NCBI GenBank assembly: GCA_965207915.1 | Contig: OZ242304.1 | Coordinates: forward strand, 1,736,001 to 1,800,000 | Reading direction: 5' to 3' | DNA from: VXNJ01 sp009840625 | GTDB lineage: Bacteria > Chloroflexota > UBA11872 > VXNJ01 | DNA: 64,000 nucleotides | Translations under genes and position numbers: made by a program | The notes under the pieces: generated by a model | Databases searched by the model: none | What the model saw: the letters and a program-made list of their open reading frames with translations, nothing else | What the model was told of the DNA's origin: nothing | In this document: positions 45,397-54,202 of the stretch, piece by piece | Layout: each line of letters begins with the position of its first letter | Position numbering within the stretch: position 1 is the first letter of the stretch

Positions 45397-45788
45397 GGAT
45401 TAACCATACCAGCGTCGTCGTAGACGACCAGCAGGAGGCACTGCGTTTCTACACGGAGACTCTTGGTTTCCGCTTGAAGCACAACATTCCGATGGGCGAA
45501 TACGCCTGGATCACCGTCGTATCCGCGGAAGATCCGGATGGTACGGAGTTGGTTCTGGAACCCGCCGGGCACCCCGCGGTCGGTCCTTACCGGAAGGCGC
45601 TCGTGGAGGACGGGATCCCGTTCACGGCCTTTACGGTCGACGACGTCGCAGCCGAGCACGAGCGTCTGGAAGCCGAAGGCGTGCGATTCTTGCAGCCGCC
45701 AACCGACCTCGGGACGGTTGTCACCGCGGTCTTCGACGATACGTGCGGCAATCTGATCCAGATCATGCAGGAGAAGGCCCAAGCGTAA
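45393..45788 (+). CDS. VOC family protein
   Basis: This 131-residue protein begins MRINHTSVVVDDQQEALRFYTETLGF and ends in a metal-binding strand region FDDTCGNLIQIMQEK, so it is a glyoxalase/bleomycin-resistance-fold protein. VOC proteins of this type are often encoded with ArsR regulators, as here (4-bp overlap). The substrate is unknown. The start ATG is preceded by GAGGA. Confidence 0.88.
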   Translation: MRINHTSVVVDDQQEALRFYTETLGFRLKHNIPMGEYAWITVVSAEDPDGTELVLEPAGHPAVGPYRKALVEDGIPFTAFTVDDVAAEHERLEAEGVRFLQPPTDLGTVVTAVFDDTCGNLIQIMQEKAQA

Positions 45789-45884
45789 CGATCGCATGGG
45801 CCACGTTCGATCGATCAGCGCTTTTGCTCCAAGCATCGAAAGGCGCCTGTGGCCGCAGGCGCCGCCCCGCCGAACGGGGAGCTG

Positions 45885-46496
45885 TCAGTCGATGACCACG
45901 ACCCGGCAGGGCGCGCTGGCGGTGCCGAGCAATGCCAGCGGCAGGGCCATCACCGCGACCCGCCGGCCGGAAGTGCGATCCAGGTTGATCAGGTTGTGGA
46001 TCACGCCGATTCCGGCGCCCAGAAGCCGGCGGTGATTGGCCTGCGATCCGCTCTGCTCGATCGCGAAGGATTCGTCGAAACCGACGAGCTTTACGCCTTG
46101 GTTGATGATCCACTGGGTGGCGCCGGAACTTAGCAGCGGAGCGCCCTCGCGGTCGCCGATGTTGGCCATCAAGAGGATGTCGCCGGGTCTGACCAACTGT
46201 CCGACACCGGTCTGCAGGTGTTCTTCGGTGACCATGCCGGCGCCGGCGAAGTTGAATTTGGCCACCACTCCCTCGCCGAAAAAGCTGGCAACGTCCAGCT
46301 CCGACAGCGAGGCTCCGTCAATGTCGGCGAACGCCTGCCCGACGATGTAGGTGCCGCTGCCGGCCGGAATCCGCAGCGCGGTGCGCCGGGCGGTGTCGCT
46401 CCGCGAATCGCCGCTCTCAAAGTCGAGGAATTCAGCCGCATCGGAGGTGCCGTCGCCGCGCAACCAGCGGGTGCAGTCGATGATGTTGCGGGGCAA
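45885..46496 (-). CDS. Cyclase-family fold protein with degenerate metal site
   Basis: This 203-residue protein resembles the cyclase/kynurenine-formamidase family: LRPGDILLMA-like VRPGDILLMANIGDREGAP, GATQWIINQGVKLVGFDESFA, HRRLLGAGIGVIHNLINLDR and VAVMALPLALLGTASAPCRVV are all typical. The signature HxGTHxDxPxH is replaced by PAGSGTYIVGQAFAD near residues 44-58, so the metal ligands are lost. It is probably not an active hydrolase. The start is TTG at 46496, three bases after the previous gene's stop, in a tight operon with DUF3048. Confidence 0.75.
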   Translation of the reverse strand: MPRNIIDCTRWLRGDGTSDAAEFLDFESGDSRSDTARRTALRIPAGSGTYIVGQAFADIDGASLSELDVASFFGEGVVAKFNFAGAGMVTEEHLQTGVGQLVRPGDILLMANIGDREGAPLLSSGATQWIINQGVKLVGFDESFAIEQSGSQANHRRLLGAGIGVIHNLINLDRTSGRRVAVMALPLALLGTASAPCRVVVID

Positions 46497-46499
46497 TGT

Positions 46500-46682
46500 T
46501 CAGGTCCCGGGCCGGCGGAACGGGGAATCCTCGCGGGCGGCCTGCTCCGGTGGCGCCGACCCGGTCGGGCGAACGCGTCGCAGCAAACCGCGCAATAGCG
46601 GATAGCCCGCGCCAATGGCGATCAGGACCAACCCGAGGCCGATCGCCAGCCAGTGGGCCAGACCGAAATCAAACGTGATCAC
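46500..46682 (-). CDS. Small single-span membrane protein
   Basis: This 60-residue protein has one transmembrane helix (WLAIGLGLVLIAIGAGYPLL at about residues 10-29), a basic stretch RGLLRRVRP and a polar C-terminal tail. It resembles a single-span accessory subunit. The GTG start overlaps the DUF3048 stop (GTGA) and its stop is three bases before the cyclase-like gene. No family is recognised; tight linkage is the main support. Confidence 0.65.
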   Translation of the reverse strand: MITFDFGLAHWLAIGLGLVLIAIGAGYPLLRGLLRRVRPTGSAPPEQAAREDSPFRRPGT

Positions 46683-47914
46683 TGCGGGTGCTCGACCTCC
46701 ACCGTGCTCTGCTGGTCCAGGGTGTGGATCCAGGTGTTTCCGGGCTTGAACTTGATCGGCTGGCCGTCCTGGTCCTGGAACTGGGTACGTTCGGCAGGGC
46801 CGGGCCGCGACCAGCGGCCCTCGGTCAGTCGCCCTCCCGTAAATATCATCGCCCGTCCGCTGCCGGTCAGGGGAATTTCTTTGCTCAGGGCGCCCAGGTG
46901 GTCTTCGACGATCTGCGAATCGTGGATATTGGTCCATTGGACGACCACGTTGTCGATCCTGATCTGATCGCCGCTGGCCATGTCGCGGTGGGGCCGGGCG
47001 GCCAGAAACCGCAGGTAGTTGGACTGGCCCGGGTCGTAACTGTAGAAGCTGCGATAGAGTTCGGGGTAATTGGCCTGCGAGGGCAGCAACACCGTCTGCA
47101 GCCCGCCGGAATACTCGGTCCCGTCGCGATCGAATTCCCAGGAATCGATGTCGACCAGGGTTGGCAGTCCGCGGGCGCGGCCTTCCAGCGCCAGGTTCTG
47201 GGCATCGATGAAGGTGTTGTTGGGCGGCTGGGCGTCGGTCGTCCGGTAGAAGACCCGGCCGAGCGGAAAGTAAAGCCCCTCGACGTCCAGCGGTCCGAGC
47301 ACCTTCAGGCGTTCGAGAACGCCCGGGCTCCCGCCGACGTGGGCCAGCAGGCACTGGTATTCGCGGGCGATTTCGACATCGATCAGGCGCGCCGAACGGG
47401 ATGGTCCGATGCGGTTGGGCAGGAGCGACTGGAAGATCGCGGTGTAGCGCGTGATCTGGGCCTCGGTCGGATGCACGTAAACGATGTCGGCCGTCTGCAG
47501 TCCCCACTGCGGGCGGGCTTCGGGATTGTTGGCGACCTTTACGGCGACCGGCCGCCGGCGGATGATGTGCCGGTTTAGCGGGCGCCCGCTGAGGATGCCG
47601 CGCGGTCCGGGATCGGGTTCAGGCTCGGGAGTGGCGGTCGGTGTCGGAGGAGCGGGAGTGGCGGTCGGTTCCGGCTCCGCGGTGGGGCTGGGCGTGACGG
47701 TCGGGGTGGAGGTGACTAGCCGTGGCGGTTCCGGGGTTGCCGTGACCGTGGGCGATGGGGTCGGAGACGGGGTCGCGGCGGCGGGCTGCTGGGGCGCCTC
47801 CACCTCGACGTCGCGAAGGATCGCGTACAGGCCTGCGCCGGCCCCCAGGATCCCCGCCAGGGCAAGCCCGCCGAAGAGAAGCTGGCGGCGGGTGCTGACC
47901 GGCGGCGGATTCAA
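46679..47914 (-). CDS. Exported DUF3048 protein
   Basis: This 411-residue protein has an N-terminal twin-arginine-like signal (STRRQLLFGGLALAGILGAGAG), a Pro/Thr-rich spacer over residues 40-100 and a DUF3048 (YerB-like) domain. The domain has RPVAVKVANNPEARPQWGLQTADIVYVHPTEAQITRYTAIFQS and the later GSGRAMIFTGGRLTEGRW. DUF3048 proteins are extracytoplasmic and of unknown activity. It is first in a three-gene overlapping operon with the small membrane protein and cyclase-like protein. It may be a Tat substrate. Confidence 0.85.
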   Translation of the reverse strand: MNPPPVSTRRQLLFGGLALAGILGAGAGLYAILRDVEVEAPQQPAAATPSPTPSPTVTATPEPPRLVTSTPTVTPSPTAEPEPTATPAPPTPTATPEPEPDPGPRGILSGRPLNRHIIRRRPVAVKVANNPEARPQWGLQTADIVYVHPTEAQITRYTAIFQSLLPNRIGPSRSARLIDVEIAREYQCLLAHVGGSPGVLERLKVLGPLDVEGLYFPLGRVFYRTTDAQPPNNTFIDAQNLALEGRARGLPTLVDIDSWEFDRDGTEYSGGLQTVLLPSQANYPELYRSFYSYDPGQSNYLRFLAARPHRDMASGDQIRIDNVVVQWTNIHDSQIVEDHLGALSKEIPLTGSGRAMIFTGGRLTEGRWSRPGPAERTQFQDQDGQPIKFKPGNTWIHTLDQQSTVEVEHPQ

Positions 47915-47951
47915 GCCCGGGCTGTCGCGCCGTTAGCGCGCCGCGGCGACG

Positions 47952-48815
47952 CTATCCGAGCGCGGCCGCGATTACCGCCTCCGATTTCTCGCGGGCCTCG
48001 CGGGAAACCTCCACCGGATCGCCCAGGCGGATGGCGGGATTGAACAGTTCAACTTCGATCGAACCGCTGTAACCGGCCGCCACCGTATGGCGGCAGAAGG
48101 CGGTCAGGTCGATGATTCCGTCACCGGGCATTATTCGGTCGTCGTCGATAAGGACGTCGGGATCGCCCTCCGGAAAGTCGTCGAAGTGGGCGGCGAAGAC
48201 TCTGCCGGAAGCCAGCCGCTCGATGTCGGCCATCGCTTGGCGTGCCCCCCACATGTGAACCGGATCTACCAGGATTCCAATGTTGGACCGTCCGCTGGCG
48301 TCGGCCAGATCGAGGGCCATCTTGATCCCCGACCGGAATGGATAGGGCAGATCCTCCAGCTGCTTGGGCCCCAGCCATTCGATCGCCAGCTTGAGATCGA
48401 AATCGGCCAGAACCGCCCCGATGTCGGCAAGGCGGGCGACGGTGAGCGCCTCGAATTCGGCTTCGGGCATGCTGGAGCGGTTGGGGACAAAGTGCATGAT
48501 GTTGCTGCCGCCGAGCGACCGGGCCATTTCGCAGAGCTCGGGCAGGGCGGCCAGGTCGCGCGCGTACTCCTCGGGGTCGGCGGTCGAGGCGGGAACGCCG
48601 CTCATGCCTCCGGCGCTCAGGCCGTGGCCGGCAAGCAGGGCCGCGAAGGCGCCGGCTCCGCGCTCGCCGTCGACCGCGACCGCTTCCTGCAGATTCACCA
48701 TCGTGTAGCTGAATCCGGCCGCTTCGGCAATCTGGCACCGTTCTTCCAGCGACAGGCCCTGGCGGATGGTGGCCGGGTGAAACGAAGGGATTAGAGGGAG
48801 GTCCATGGGCCGCAT
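47952..48815 (-). CDS. Sugar phosphate isomerase/epimerase-like TIM-barrel protein
   Basis: This 287-residue protein has the AP-endonuclease-2/xylose-isomerase-like TIM barrel: LKLAIEWLGPKQ, GILVDPVHMWGA and a late AAHFDDFPEGDPD...RIMPGDGIIDL, with SGSIEVELFNP at the end. These carry the Glu, Asp and His metal ligands of sugar isomerases. The substrate is unknown. An internal ATG at residue 4 (48806) is an alternative start. It lies between the DUF3048 operon and gatC and is divergent from gatC. Confidence 0.85.
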   Translation of the reverse strand: MRPMDLPLIPSFHPATIRQGLSLEERCQIAEAAGFSYTMVNLQEAVAVDGERGAGAFAALLAGHGLSAGGMSGVPASTADPEEYARDLAALPELCEMARSLGGSNIMHFVPNRSSMPEAEFEALTVARLADIGAVLADFDLKLAIEWLGPKQLEDLPYPFRSGIKMALDLADASGRSNIGILVDPVHMWGARQAMADIERLASGRVFAAHFDDFPEGDPDVLIDDDRIMPGDGIIDLTAFCRHTVAAGYSGSIEVELFNPAIRLGDPVEVSREAREKSEAVIAAALG

Positions 48816-48960
48816 CGATCTTCATTTGCCCGGGCGCCGGGCTGTCGAACGGAGTCATTCTAAGGGCGCTGGCGGCGCTTTTGGGGCGGGCAATTCCTAA
48901 ACTTGGCAGGGTCGGTTTACATCTTCGGGCCTCCAGTTCCACCTGGCGGCTCGATTTCTT

Positions 48961-49290
48961 ATGCGGGGCAAATTGGCAACATCTGACAACGACCCCCAGA
49001 ACCGCCTGGATGCGGCCACGATCGATCACGTGGCGCGCCTGGCGCGGCTGGAACTGGGCGACGACGAAAAAAGGCGCCTGCAGGCCGAACTGGGCCAGAT
49101 CCTCGCGCACTTTGCAGACCTTGAACAGCTCGCCACCGACCAGATCGCGCCGACCGCGATGGTCGTCAGAACCGAACTGCCATTGCGCGAGGACGAGGCC
49201 AAGCCCTCGCTCCCGCGCGAGGAAGTGATAGCCAACGCGCCCGAACCACGGGCCGGGTTCTTTGCCGTGCCGGCGGTGTTGGATCAGTGA
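48961..49290 (+). CDS. gatC: Asp/Glu-tRNA amidotransferase subunit C
   Basis: GatC stabilises the GatA-GatB complex that makes Gln-tRNA (and Asn-tRNA). The 109-residue protein has IDHVARLARLELGDDEKRRLQAELGQILAHFADLEQL and the C-terminal LPREEVIANAPEPRAGFFAVPAVL, as in other GatC proteins. It overlaps gatA (GTGA). Confidence 0.93.
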   Translation: MRGKLATSDNDPQNRLDAATIDHVARLARLELGDDEKRRLQAELGQILAHFADLEQLATDQIAPTAMVVRTELPLREDEAKPSLPREEVIANAPEPRAGFFAVPAVLDQ

Positions 49291-50747
49291 GCGATCTCTG
49301 TACGCTCTCGCTCTCCGATACCGGTGCCGGACTCAGGGCGGGCGAATTCTCGTCGCTCGAGCTCACCGGCGCCTACCTTGAGCGGATCGAAGCCCTAAAC
49401 TCCGACCTCGGCGCCTACCTGCTGGTAACCGACGAGTTGGCGCTGGAGCAGGCGCGGGCGGCCGATGAACGCATCGCCGCCGGGACGGCCGGGCCGCTGA
49501 CCGGCATACCGATTGCCCTAAAGGACGTCCTGGCCACCCGCGGGATCAGAACCACCTGCGCCAGCCGGATGCTGTCCGAGTTCGTGCCGCCCTACGACGC
49601 GTTCGTCGTCGAGAGGCTGCGCGAGGCCGGCGCGGTTTTCCTCGGCAAGGCCAATATGGACGAATTCGCAATGGGTTCGTCGAACGAAAACTCGGCCTTC
49701 TACCCGGTCCGCAACCCCTGGGACCTGGAACGCGTGCCCGGCGGATCGTCGGGCGGATCGGCCGCCGCGGTGGCGGCCGATCTGGCAGTCGCGGCCCTCG
49801 GGTCCGACACCGGCGGGTCAATCCGCCAGCCCGCCGCCTTGTGCGGGACGGTCGGACTGAAGCCCACCTACGGGCGGGTGTCCCGCTACGGCCTGGTGGC
49901 GTTCGCCTCCTCGCTGGACCAGATCGGCCCGATCACCAAGACGGTCCGCGACGCAGCCACCCTGCTCGGCGCGATCGCCGGCCACGATCCGCGCGATTCG
50001 ACCAGCCTGGCCCAGTCCCCGGAGGATTTCGAGGAGGGTTTCGGCCGGAGCATCGCCGGCCTGCGCATCGGCGTTCCGGTGGAATATTTCGCGGCCGGCC
50101 TGGATCCGCGCGTGGAATCGGCGGTGATGGACGCGATCGCCCTCTTTGCCGACCTGGGCGCCGAGCCGGTAAGGGTGTCGCTGCCGCACACCCGCTATGC
50201 GCTTTCCACCTATTACCTGCTGGCGCCGGCCGAAGCGTCTTCAAACCTGGCCCGTTTCCATGGCGTGCGATACGGTCTGCGGGTCGAGGGCGACGACGTC
50301 GACGCGATGATGTCGCGCACCCGCGGGGCCGGGTTCGGGGCCGAAGTCAAGCGGCGCATCATGCTTGGCACCTATGCTCTTTCGGCCGGCTATTACGATG
50401 CTTTCTACCTGAAGGCGCAGAAAGCGCGAACCCTGATTCGGACGGACTTCGACCAAGCATTCGAGCAATGCGATCTACTCTTGGCCGCCACGAGCCCGAC
50501 GACCGCGTTCGCGCTCGGCGAGCGCTCCGACGACCCGTTGTCGATGTACCTCTCCGACGTGTTGACCATTCCGGCCAACATCGCTGGTTTGCCGGCGATG
50601 TCGATCCCCTGCGGATTTGCCGAGGGGCTTCCGGTGGGGTTGCAGCTGATCGGCGGCGAACTCCAGGAGAAGACGCTGCTGCAGGCGGCCAACGCGTTCG
50701 AGCGCGCCGCCCACGTCGCGCACCGGGCACCGGCGCGGGCGGTATAG
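49287..50747 (+). CDS. gatA: Asp/Glu-tRNA amidotransferase subunit A
   Basis: GatA is the amidase subunit that releases ammonia from glutamine. The 486-residue protein has the amidase signature: PIALKDVLATRGIRTTCAS with the catalytic Lys, then GGSSGGSAAAVAADLAVAALGSDTGGSIRQPAA with the Ser-cisSer-Lys residues. The C-terminal IPANIAGLPAMSIPCGF segment is typical. The GTG start overlaps gatC, and gatB follows four bases later. Confidence 0.96.
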   Translation: MSDLCTLSLSDTGAGLRAGEFSSLELTGAYLERIEALNSDLGAYLLVTDELALEQARAADERIAAGTAGPLTGIPIALKDVLATRGIRTTCASRMLSEFVPPYDAFVVERLREAGAVFLGKANMDEFAMGSSNENSAFYPVRNPWDLERVPGGSSGGSAAAVAADLAVAALGSDTGGSIRQPAALCGTVGLKPTYGRVSRYGLVAFASSLDQIGPITKTVRDAATLLGAIAGHDPRDSTSLAQSPEDFEEGFGRSIAGLRIGVPVEYFAAGLDPRVESAVMDAIALFADLGAEPVRVSLPHTRYALSTYYLLAPAEASSNLARFHGVRYGLRVEGDDVDAMMSRTRGAGFGAEVKRRIMLGTYALSAGYYDAFYLKAQKARTLIRTDFDQAFEQCDLLLAATSPTTAFALGERSDDPLSMYLSDVLTIPANIAGLPAMSIPCGFAEGLPVGLQLIGGELQEKTLLQAANAFERAAHVAHRAPARAV

Positions 50748-50750
50748 GCG

Positions 50751-52199
50751 ATGGGCGCGGATTACTACACCGTCATCGGTCTCGAGGTTCACGCCCAGTT
50801 GCTGACGGCGTCGAAGATGTTCTGCAGCTGCCGCGCCGACGTGGCCGATCTGGAACCCAACACCGCGGTCTGCCCGGTCTGCCTCGGCCTACCGGGAGTA
50901 TTGCCGGTGGCCAACCGCGCCGCGGTCGAGATGACGCTGCGCACCGGTTTGGCGCTGGGCTGCTCGATCGCTGACGCGACCAAGTGGGACCGCAAGAATT
51001 ACTCGTACCCCGACCTGGTCAAGTGGTACCAGATCTCCCAGTACGATCTCCCGCTATGCCTGGGCGGACACCTCGAGGTGGCCGGCCCCGATGGGAATCC
51101 GCGCCGCATCGGCATCACCCGCGTGCACCTGGAAGAGGACACCGCGCGGATGATCCACGACCGCGATCCGGACGGGTTGGAGCGCTCTCTGGTCGACGTG
51201 AACCGCTCCGGAATCCCGCTGATGGAAATAGTCTCCGAGCCGGATATCGATTCGCCCGAACTGGCCCGCAGCTACCTGCGCGAACTGCGCGACATCCTGG
51301 TCCACCTGGAGGTGTCCTCGGGCGAAATGCAGGAAGGCGCGTTCCGCTGTGACGCCAACATCTCGATCTGGCCGATTGGTCAGCCGATGGGCAACTCCAA
51401 GGTAGAAATCAAGAACATGAACTCCTTCCGGGCCGTGCAACGCGCTCTGGTATTCGAGGAAGAGCGGCAACGGCAGGTCTGGGAGGAAACGCAAGCGCCG
51501 CCGGTGCAGGAAACCCGCGGTTGGTCGGAAGCGCGCGGCCAGACCCTGTCGCAGCGGGTCAAGGAAGACGCGCACGACTATCGCTACTTCCCCGACCCCG
51601 ACCTGCCACCCCTGCACGTGGCGCAGGAAACGGTCGAGCGGCTGCGGTCGCAGATGCCGCCGCTGCCGCGTCAGATTCGGACCGAACTGGCAACCGCCGG
51701 CATTGTCGGAGCCGACGCCGACCAACTCGTCTCGGACCGCGAACTGCTGGCTTTCTTCCAGGAAGCGCGCGAGTCCTACCCCGACGCCCGGCGCCTGGCC
51801 AACCGGGTCCTGAACGAACTGGTCCAGCACCTGCGGGCGGAGGGATCAAGCCTGGCCGATGGTCGCGTGACCGCGGGCGGACTGGTGGAGTTGCTTGAGC
51901 TCGAAGACGCCGGCCGCATCAGCGTTCGGATGGCGGCGGAAATCCTGAGGGAAATGGTGGTCAGCGGCCGTTCGGCGGCCGAACTGGCCAGCCAGATGGG
52001 CGAGCAGATATCTGACGCCGACGCCCTGAGGGAGATCGTGCGGGAGGTGATCGCCGCCAACCCGCAGGCGGTGGCGGACTTTAAGGCCGGCAAGAAACAG
52101 GCGGCCGGCTTCCTGGTCGGTCAGGTGATGAAGGCGACCCGCGGCAAAGCCAATCCGGGCGTGGTCAACCGCGAGATCGCGGCCGAACTCTCGCAATGA
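50751..52199 (+). CDS. gatB: Asp/Glu-tRNA amidotransferase subunit B
   Basis: GatB binds the misacylated tRNA and phosphorylates it. The 482-residue protein has the N-terminal VIGLEVHAQLLTASKMFCSC, the zinc cysteines (CPVC), KWDRKNYSYPDLVKWYQISQYDLP, the KVEIKNMNSFRAVQ motif and the C-terminal YqeY-like tail domain. The length is normal. Its stop overlaps the Fur-family gene start (ATGA). Confidence 0.96.
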   Translation: MGADYYTVIGLEVHAQLLTASKMFCSCRADVADLEPNTAVCPVCLGLPGVLPVANRAAVEMTLRTGLALGCSIADATKWDRKNYSYPDLVKWYQISQYDLPLCLGGHLEVAGPDGNPRRIGITRVHLEEDTARMIHDRDPDGLERSLVDVNRSGIPLMEIVSEPDIDSPELARSYLRELRDILVHLEVSSGEMQEGAFRCDANISIWPIGQPMGNSKVEIKNMNSFRAVQRALVFEEERQRQVWEETQAPPVQETRGWSEARGQTLSQRVKEDAHDYRYFPDPDLPPLHVAQETVERLRSQMPPLPRQIRTELATAGIVGADADQLVSDRELLAFFQEARESYPDARRLANRVLNELVQHLRAEGSSLADGRVTAGGLVELLELEDAGRISVRMAAEILREMVVSGRSAAELASQMGEQISDADALREIVREVIAANPQAVADFKAGKKQAAGFLVGQVMKATRGKANPGVVNREIAAELSQ

Positions 52200-52648
52200 C
52201 GCCGCCCGGCTCCACCAGCGACCAACCGCGCACGGTGCGGGAAGGCCTGGAGCGTTCGGGGGCAAGGCGCACCCCGCAGCGCCTGCTCGTGGCCGACATC
52301 ATCGATTCGACGCCCGACCACCTGGAAGCCCGCGAAATCTACCTGCAGGCCTCGGCCCGCGATCCCCGCATGAGCCTGAACACCGTCTACCGAACGCTGG
52401 CGCTGCTTCAGGACCTGGACCTTGTCGTCGGGCACTACTTCACCGAGGAACACGCGCATTTTGAAGCGGCGACCGGCGCGGACCACCATCACGTGGTCTG
52501 TCGCGGATGTGGCAAGGTGCACGAGTTCCGGCCGGGGATCTCAGAACGGCGGATCCGCGAACTGGCCAACGAATCCGAAATCTCAATCGAGCGTCAGAAC
52601 ATCGAATTGGTCGGACTTTGCGCAAGCTGCCGGTCATCCGGCTTGTAG
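52196..52648 (+). CDS. Fur-family metal-dependent regulator
   Basis: This 150-residue protein has the Fur winged-helix domain (RRTPQRLLVADIIDS, SLNTVYRTLALLQDLDLV), the HHHVVCRGCGKVHEF segment and the second zinc pair CASC at the C-terminus. The two CxxC pairs suggest a structural zinc site. Whether it is Fur, Zur or PerR cannot be settled from sequence. It overlaps gatB by four bases. No obvious Fur box is visible upstream of the window's other genes. Confidence 0.9.
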   Translation: MTPPGSTSDQPRTVREGLERSGARRTPQRLLVADIIDSTPDHLEAREIYLQASARDPRMSLNTVYRTLALLQDLDLVVGHYFTEEHAHFEAATGADHHHVVCRGCGKVHEFRPGISERRIRELANESEISIERQNIELVGLCASCRSSGL

Positions 52649-52941
52649 CTTTCGGGCGCAATTGAATTTTGAGCGGGGTTCGACTGCTAAAGGCAAATGA
52701 CCAGACCCCCTAACGGTGGGAGTCTGAAGGCATCGGGCGTATCCGCCCTTAGAGGGTCGAGCGAATGGCTCCCCGTGGCGCAGCCCCATTCGGGGAATTC
52801 CCGCCGGATAAATACTTATTCAATTCCGCCCTGCCCGGCTGCGGCTCATATAGACCACCGTGCGGTGTTGCGAAATGGTCACTTGCGATAAACTCATCGA
52901 TATGAAAATCGTATTACGCTCATTGTAACGATGGAGAAAAA
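52649..52941. other. Hairpin-rich intergenic region before the VapBC-type pair
   Basis: Three inverted repeats occur here: GACCCCC-type against GGGAGTC near 52700, GGGCG-TATC-CGCCC near 52737, and CGAATGG (52762-52768) with CCATTCG (52786-52792). The last 70 bp are AT-rich, with TCAT-CGAT-ATGA and an upstream box of the vapB-type gene, and probably contain its promoter and operator. No gene is visible. Confidence 0.45.
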
Positions 52942-53148
52942 GTGGCTACAGTAACTATCTCTCCTAAATTCCAGGTGGTGATTCCAAAGGATTGCCGCGA
53001 ATCCCTAGGACTCAAACCAGGGCAGAAAGTCGAGGCCTTCCCCTACGAGGGCCGCATCCAGTTGGTGCCGGTGGAGCCAATTGAGGAATTGAGGGGATTT
53101 CTGGCGGGGATTGACACGCGTGTCGACCGAGAGGATGACCGATTGTGA
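52942..53148 (+). CDS. AbrB-type (VapB-like) antitoxin
   Basis: This 68-residue protein is an AbrB/SpoVT swapped-hairpin DNA-binding protein: VTISPKFQVVIPKDCRESLGLKPGQKVEAF at the N-terminus, then a C-terminal tail that would bind the toxin. The GTG start is preceded by GGAG. Its stop overlaps the PIN-toxin start (GTGA), as in vapBC operons. The AT-rich surroundings differ from the rest of the window. Confidence 0.88.
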   Translation: MATVTISPKFQVVIPKDCRESLGLKPGQKVEAFPYEGRIQLVPVEPIEELRGFLAGIDTRVDREDDRL

Positions 53149-53522
53149 ACGTGGTTGATTCGAGCGCTTGGCTGGAGTACTTCAGCGAGGGACCAAATGC
53201 GTCGTTTTTTGCTCCGGCGATCGAAAACGTGGATCAGCTGGCGGTCCCGACGTTGGTCTCATTTGAAGTGTTCAAACATGTCCTCCTGCGACGCGGAGAG
53301 AGCCTGGCGTTGCGCGCGTCCTCTGCCTTGCGGCAGGGTCTCACGGTGGATCTTGATCCGACATTGGCAATCGGTGCCGCGCGTATTTCGGCTACCGAGA
53401 AGCTTCCGCTGGCCGACAGCATAATCCTGGCGACGGCGCGGCGACTAGGCGCCCAGCTTTGGACACAGGATTCAGATTTCAGTGGATTTGAAAATGTGCA
53501 ATTCAGGCCGCGTCAAAGTTAA
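53145..53522 (+). CDS. PIN-domain toxin (VapC-like ribonuclease)
   Basis: This 125-residue protein has a PIN domain: first acidic site VVDSSAWLEYF, the SFEVFKHVLLRRG helix with Glu, LADSIILATARRLG and the last TQDSDFSGF. These hold the four acidic residues that bind metal for RNA cleavage. Together with the overlapping antitoxin it forms a toxin-antitoxin pair. The start is GTG at 53145. Confidence 0.9.
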   Translation: MNVVDSSAWLEYFSEGPNASFFAPAIENVDQLAVPTLVSFEVFKHVLLRRGESLALRASSALRQGLTVDLDPTLAIGAARISATEKLPLADSIILATARRLGAQLWTQDSDFSGFENVQFRPRQS

Positions 53523-53648
53523 TCAAATTGCCGCTCGATGCCCGGGTGCCCTAAGCATGAGTTGCACTATCGGAGCTCGACCGGGAAACCTGCCGGTCCA
53601 GGCCAGCGCGGTGCCTTGGCAACGGTCTGCCGAATTGGGGGAATTGAC

Positions 53649-54095
53649 ATGGACGGATTTATGAAGGCCGCTCTGGATGAGGCCCGCGCCGGCGCCGCCG
53701 AAGGTGGCATCCCGATCGGGGCGGCCCTGGTCGACAGCGGCGGCCGCCTGGTCGCCACCGGGCGCAATCGCCGCCTGCAGGACAGGGACTGCGTCATGCA
53801 CGGCGAGATCAATTGTTTAAACAACGCTGGCAAGTCGGTGCAGGACTTTCGCGGCATGACCATGTATTCGACGCTGATGCCCTGCAGCATGTGCGCCGGC
53901 GCGATCGTCCTTTTCGGAATCAACAAGGTCGTCGTAGCCGAGTCGGAGAGCTACACGGTACCCACCGGGCATGAATTGATGCTCCGTAATGGCGTGGAGG
54001 TCATTGACCTGGACCTTGACGAGGCCAAGCAACTGATGGGCGAATTTATGGAGCAGAACCCGCTGCAGTGGGCCCGGGATAGCGGTCAGGAGTGA
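53649..54095 (+). CDS. Nucleoside/cytosine deaminase-like enzyme
   Basis: This 148-residue protein is a zinc-dependent deaminase of the cytidine deaminase superfamily. The zinc and catalytic motifs are CVMHGEINCLNNAG (HxE) and LMPCSMCAGAIVLFGI (PCxxC). The C-terminal half (GHELMLRNGVEVIDLDLDEAKQLMGEFMEQNP-x-x-W) closely resembles the yeast-type cytosine deaminase rather than tRNA adenosine deaminase. The ATG at 53649 gives the normal length. Free-cytosine or related pyrimidine salvage is the likely use. Confidence 0.85.
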   Translation: MDGFMKAALDEARAGAAEGGIPIGAALVDSGGRLVATGRNRRLQDRDCVMHGEINCLNNAGKSVQDFRGMTMYSTLMPCSMCAGAIVLFGINKVVVAESESYTVPTGHELMLRNGVEVIDLDLDEAKQLMGEFMEQNPLQWARDSGQE

Positions 54096-54202
54096 ATGCG
54101 GGACAGTCGTAAGGCGCCAATTGCCGCAAGCGCCGAACTGGCCGTGTCCCCCGGCCGCCGCGCCGGGCGGCGGTCGTAATGCCAGGACCGGCTTTCGGGT
54201 AG

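Noticed and set aside
52649..52941. A riboswitch in the spacer after the Fur-family gene
   Set aside because: The hairpins do not match a riboswitch class I know, and there is no metabolic gene downstream to be controlled.
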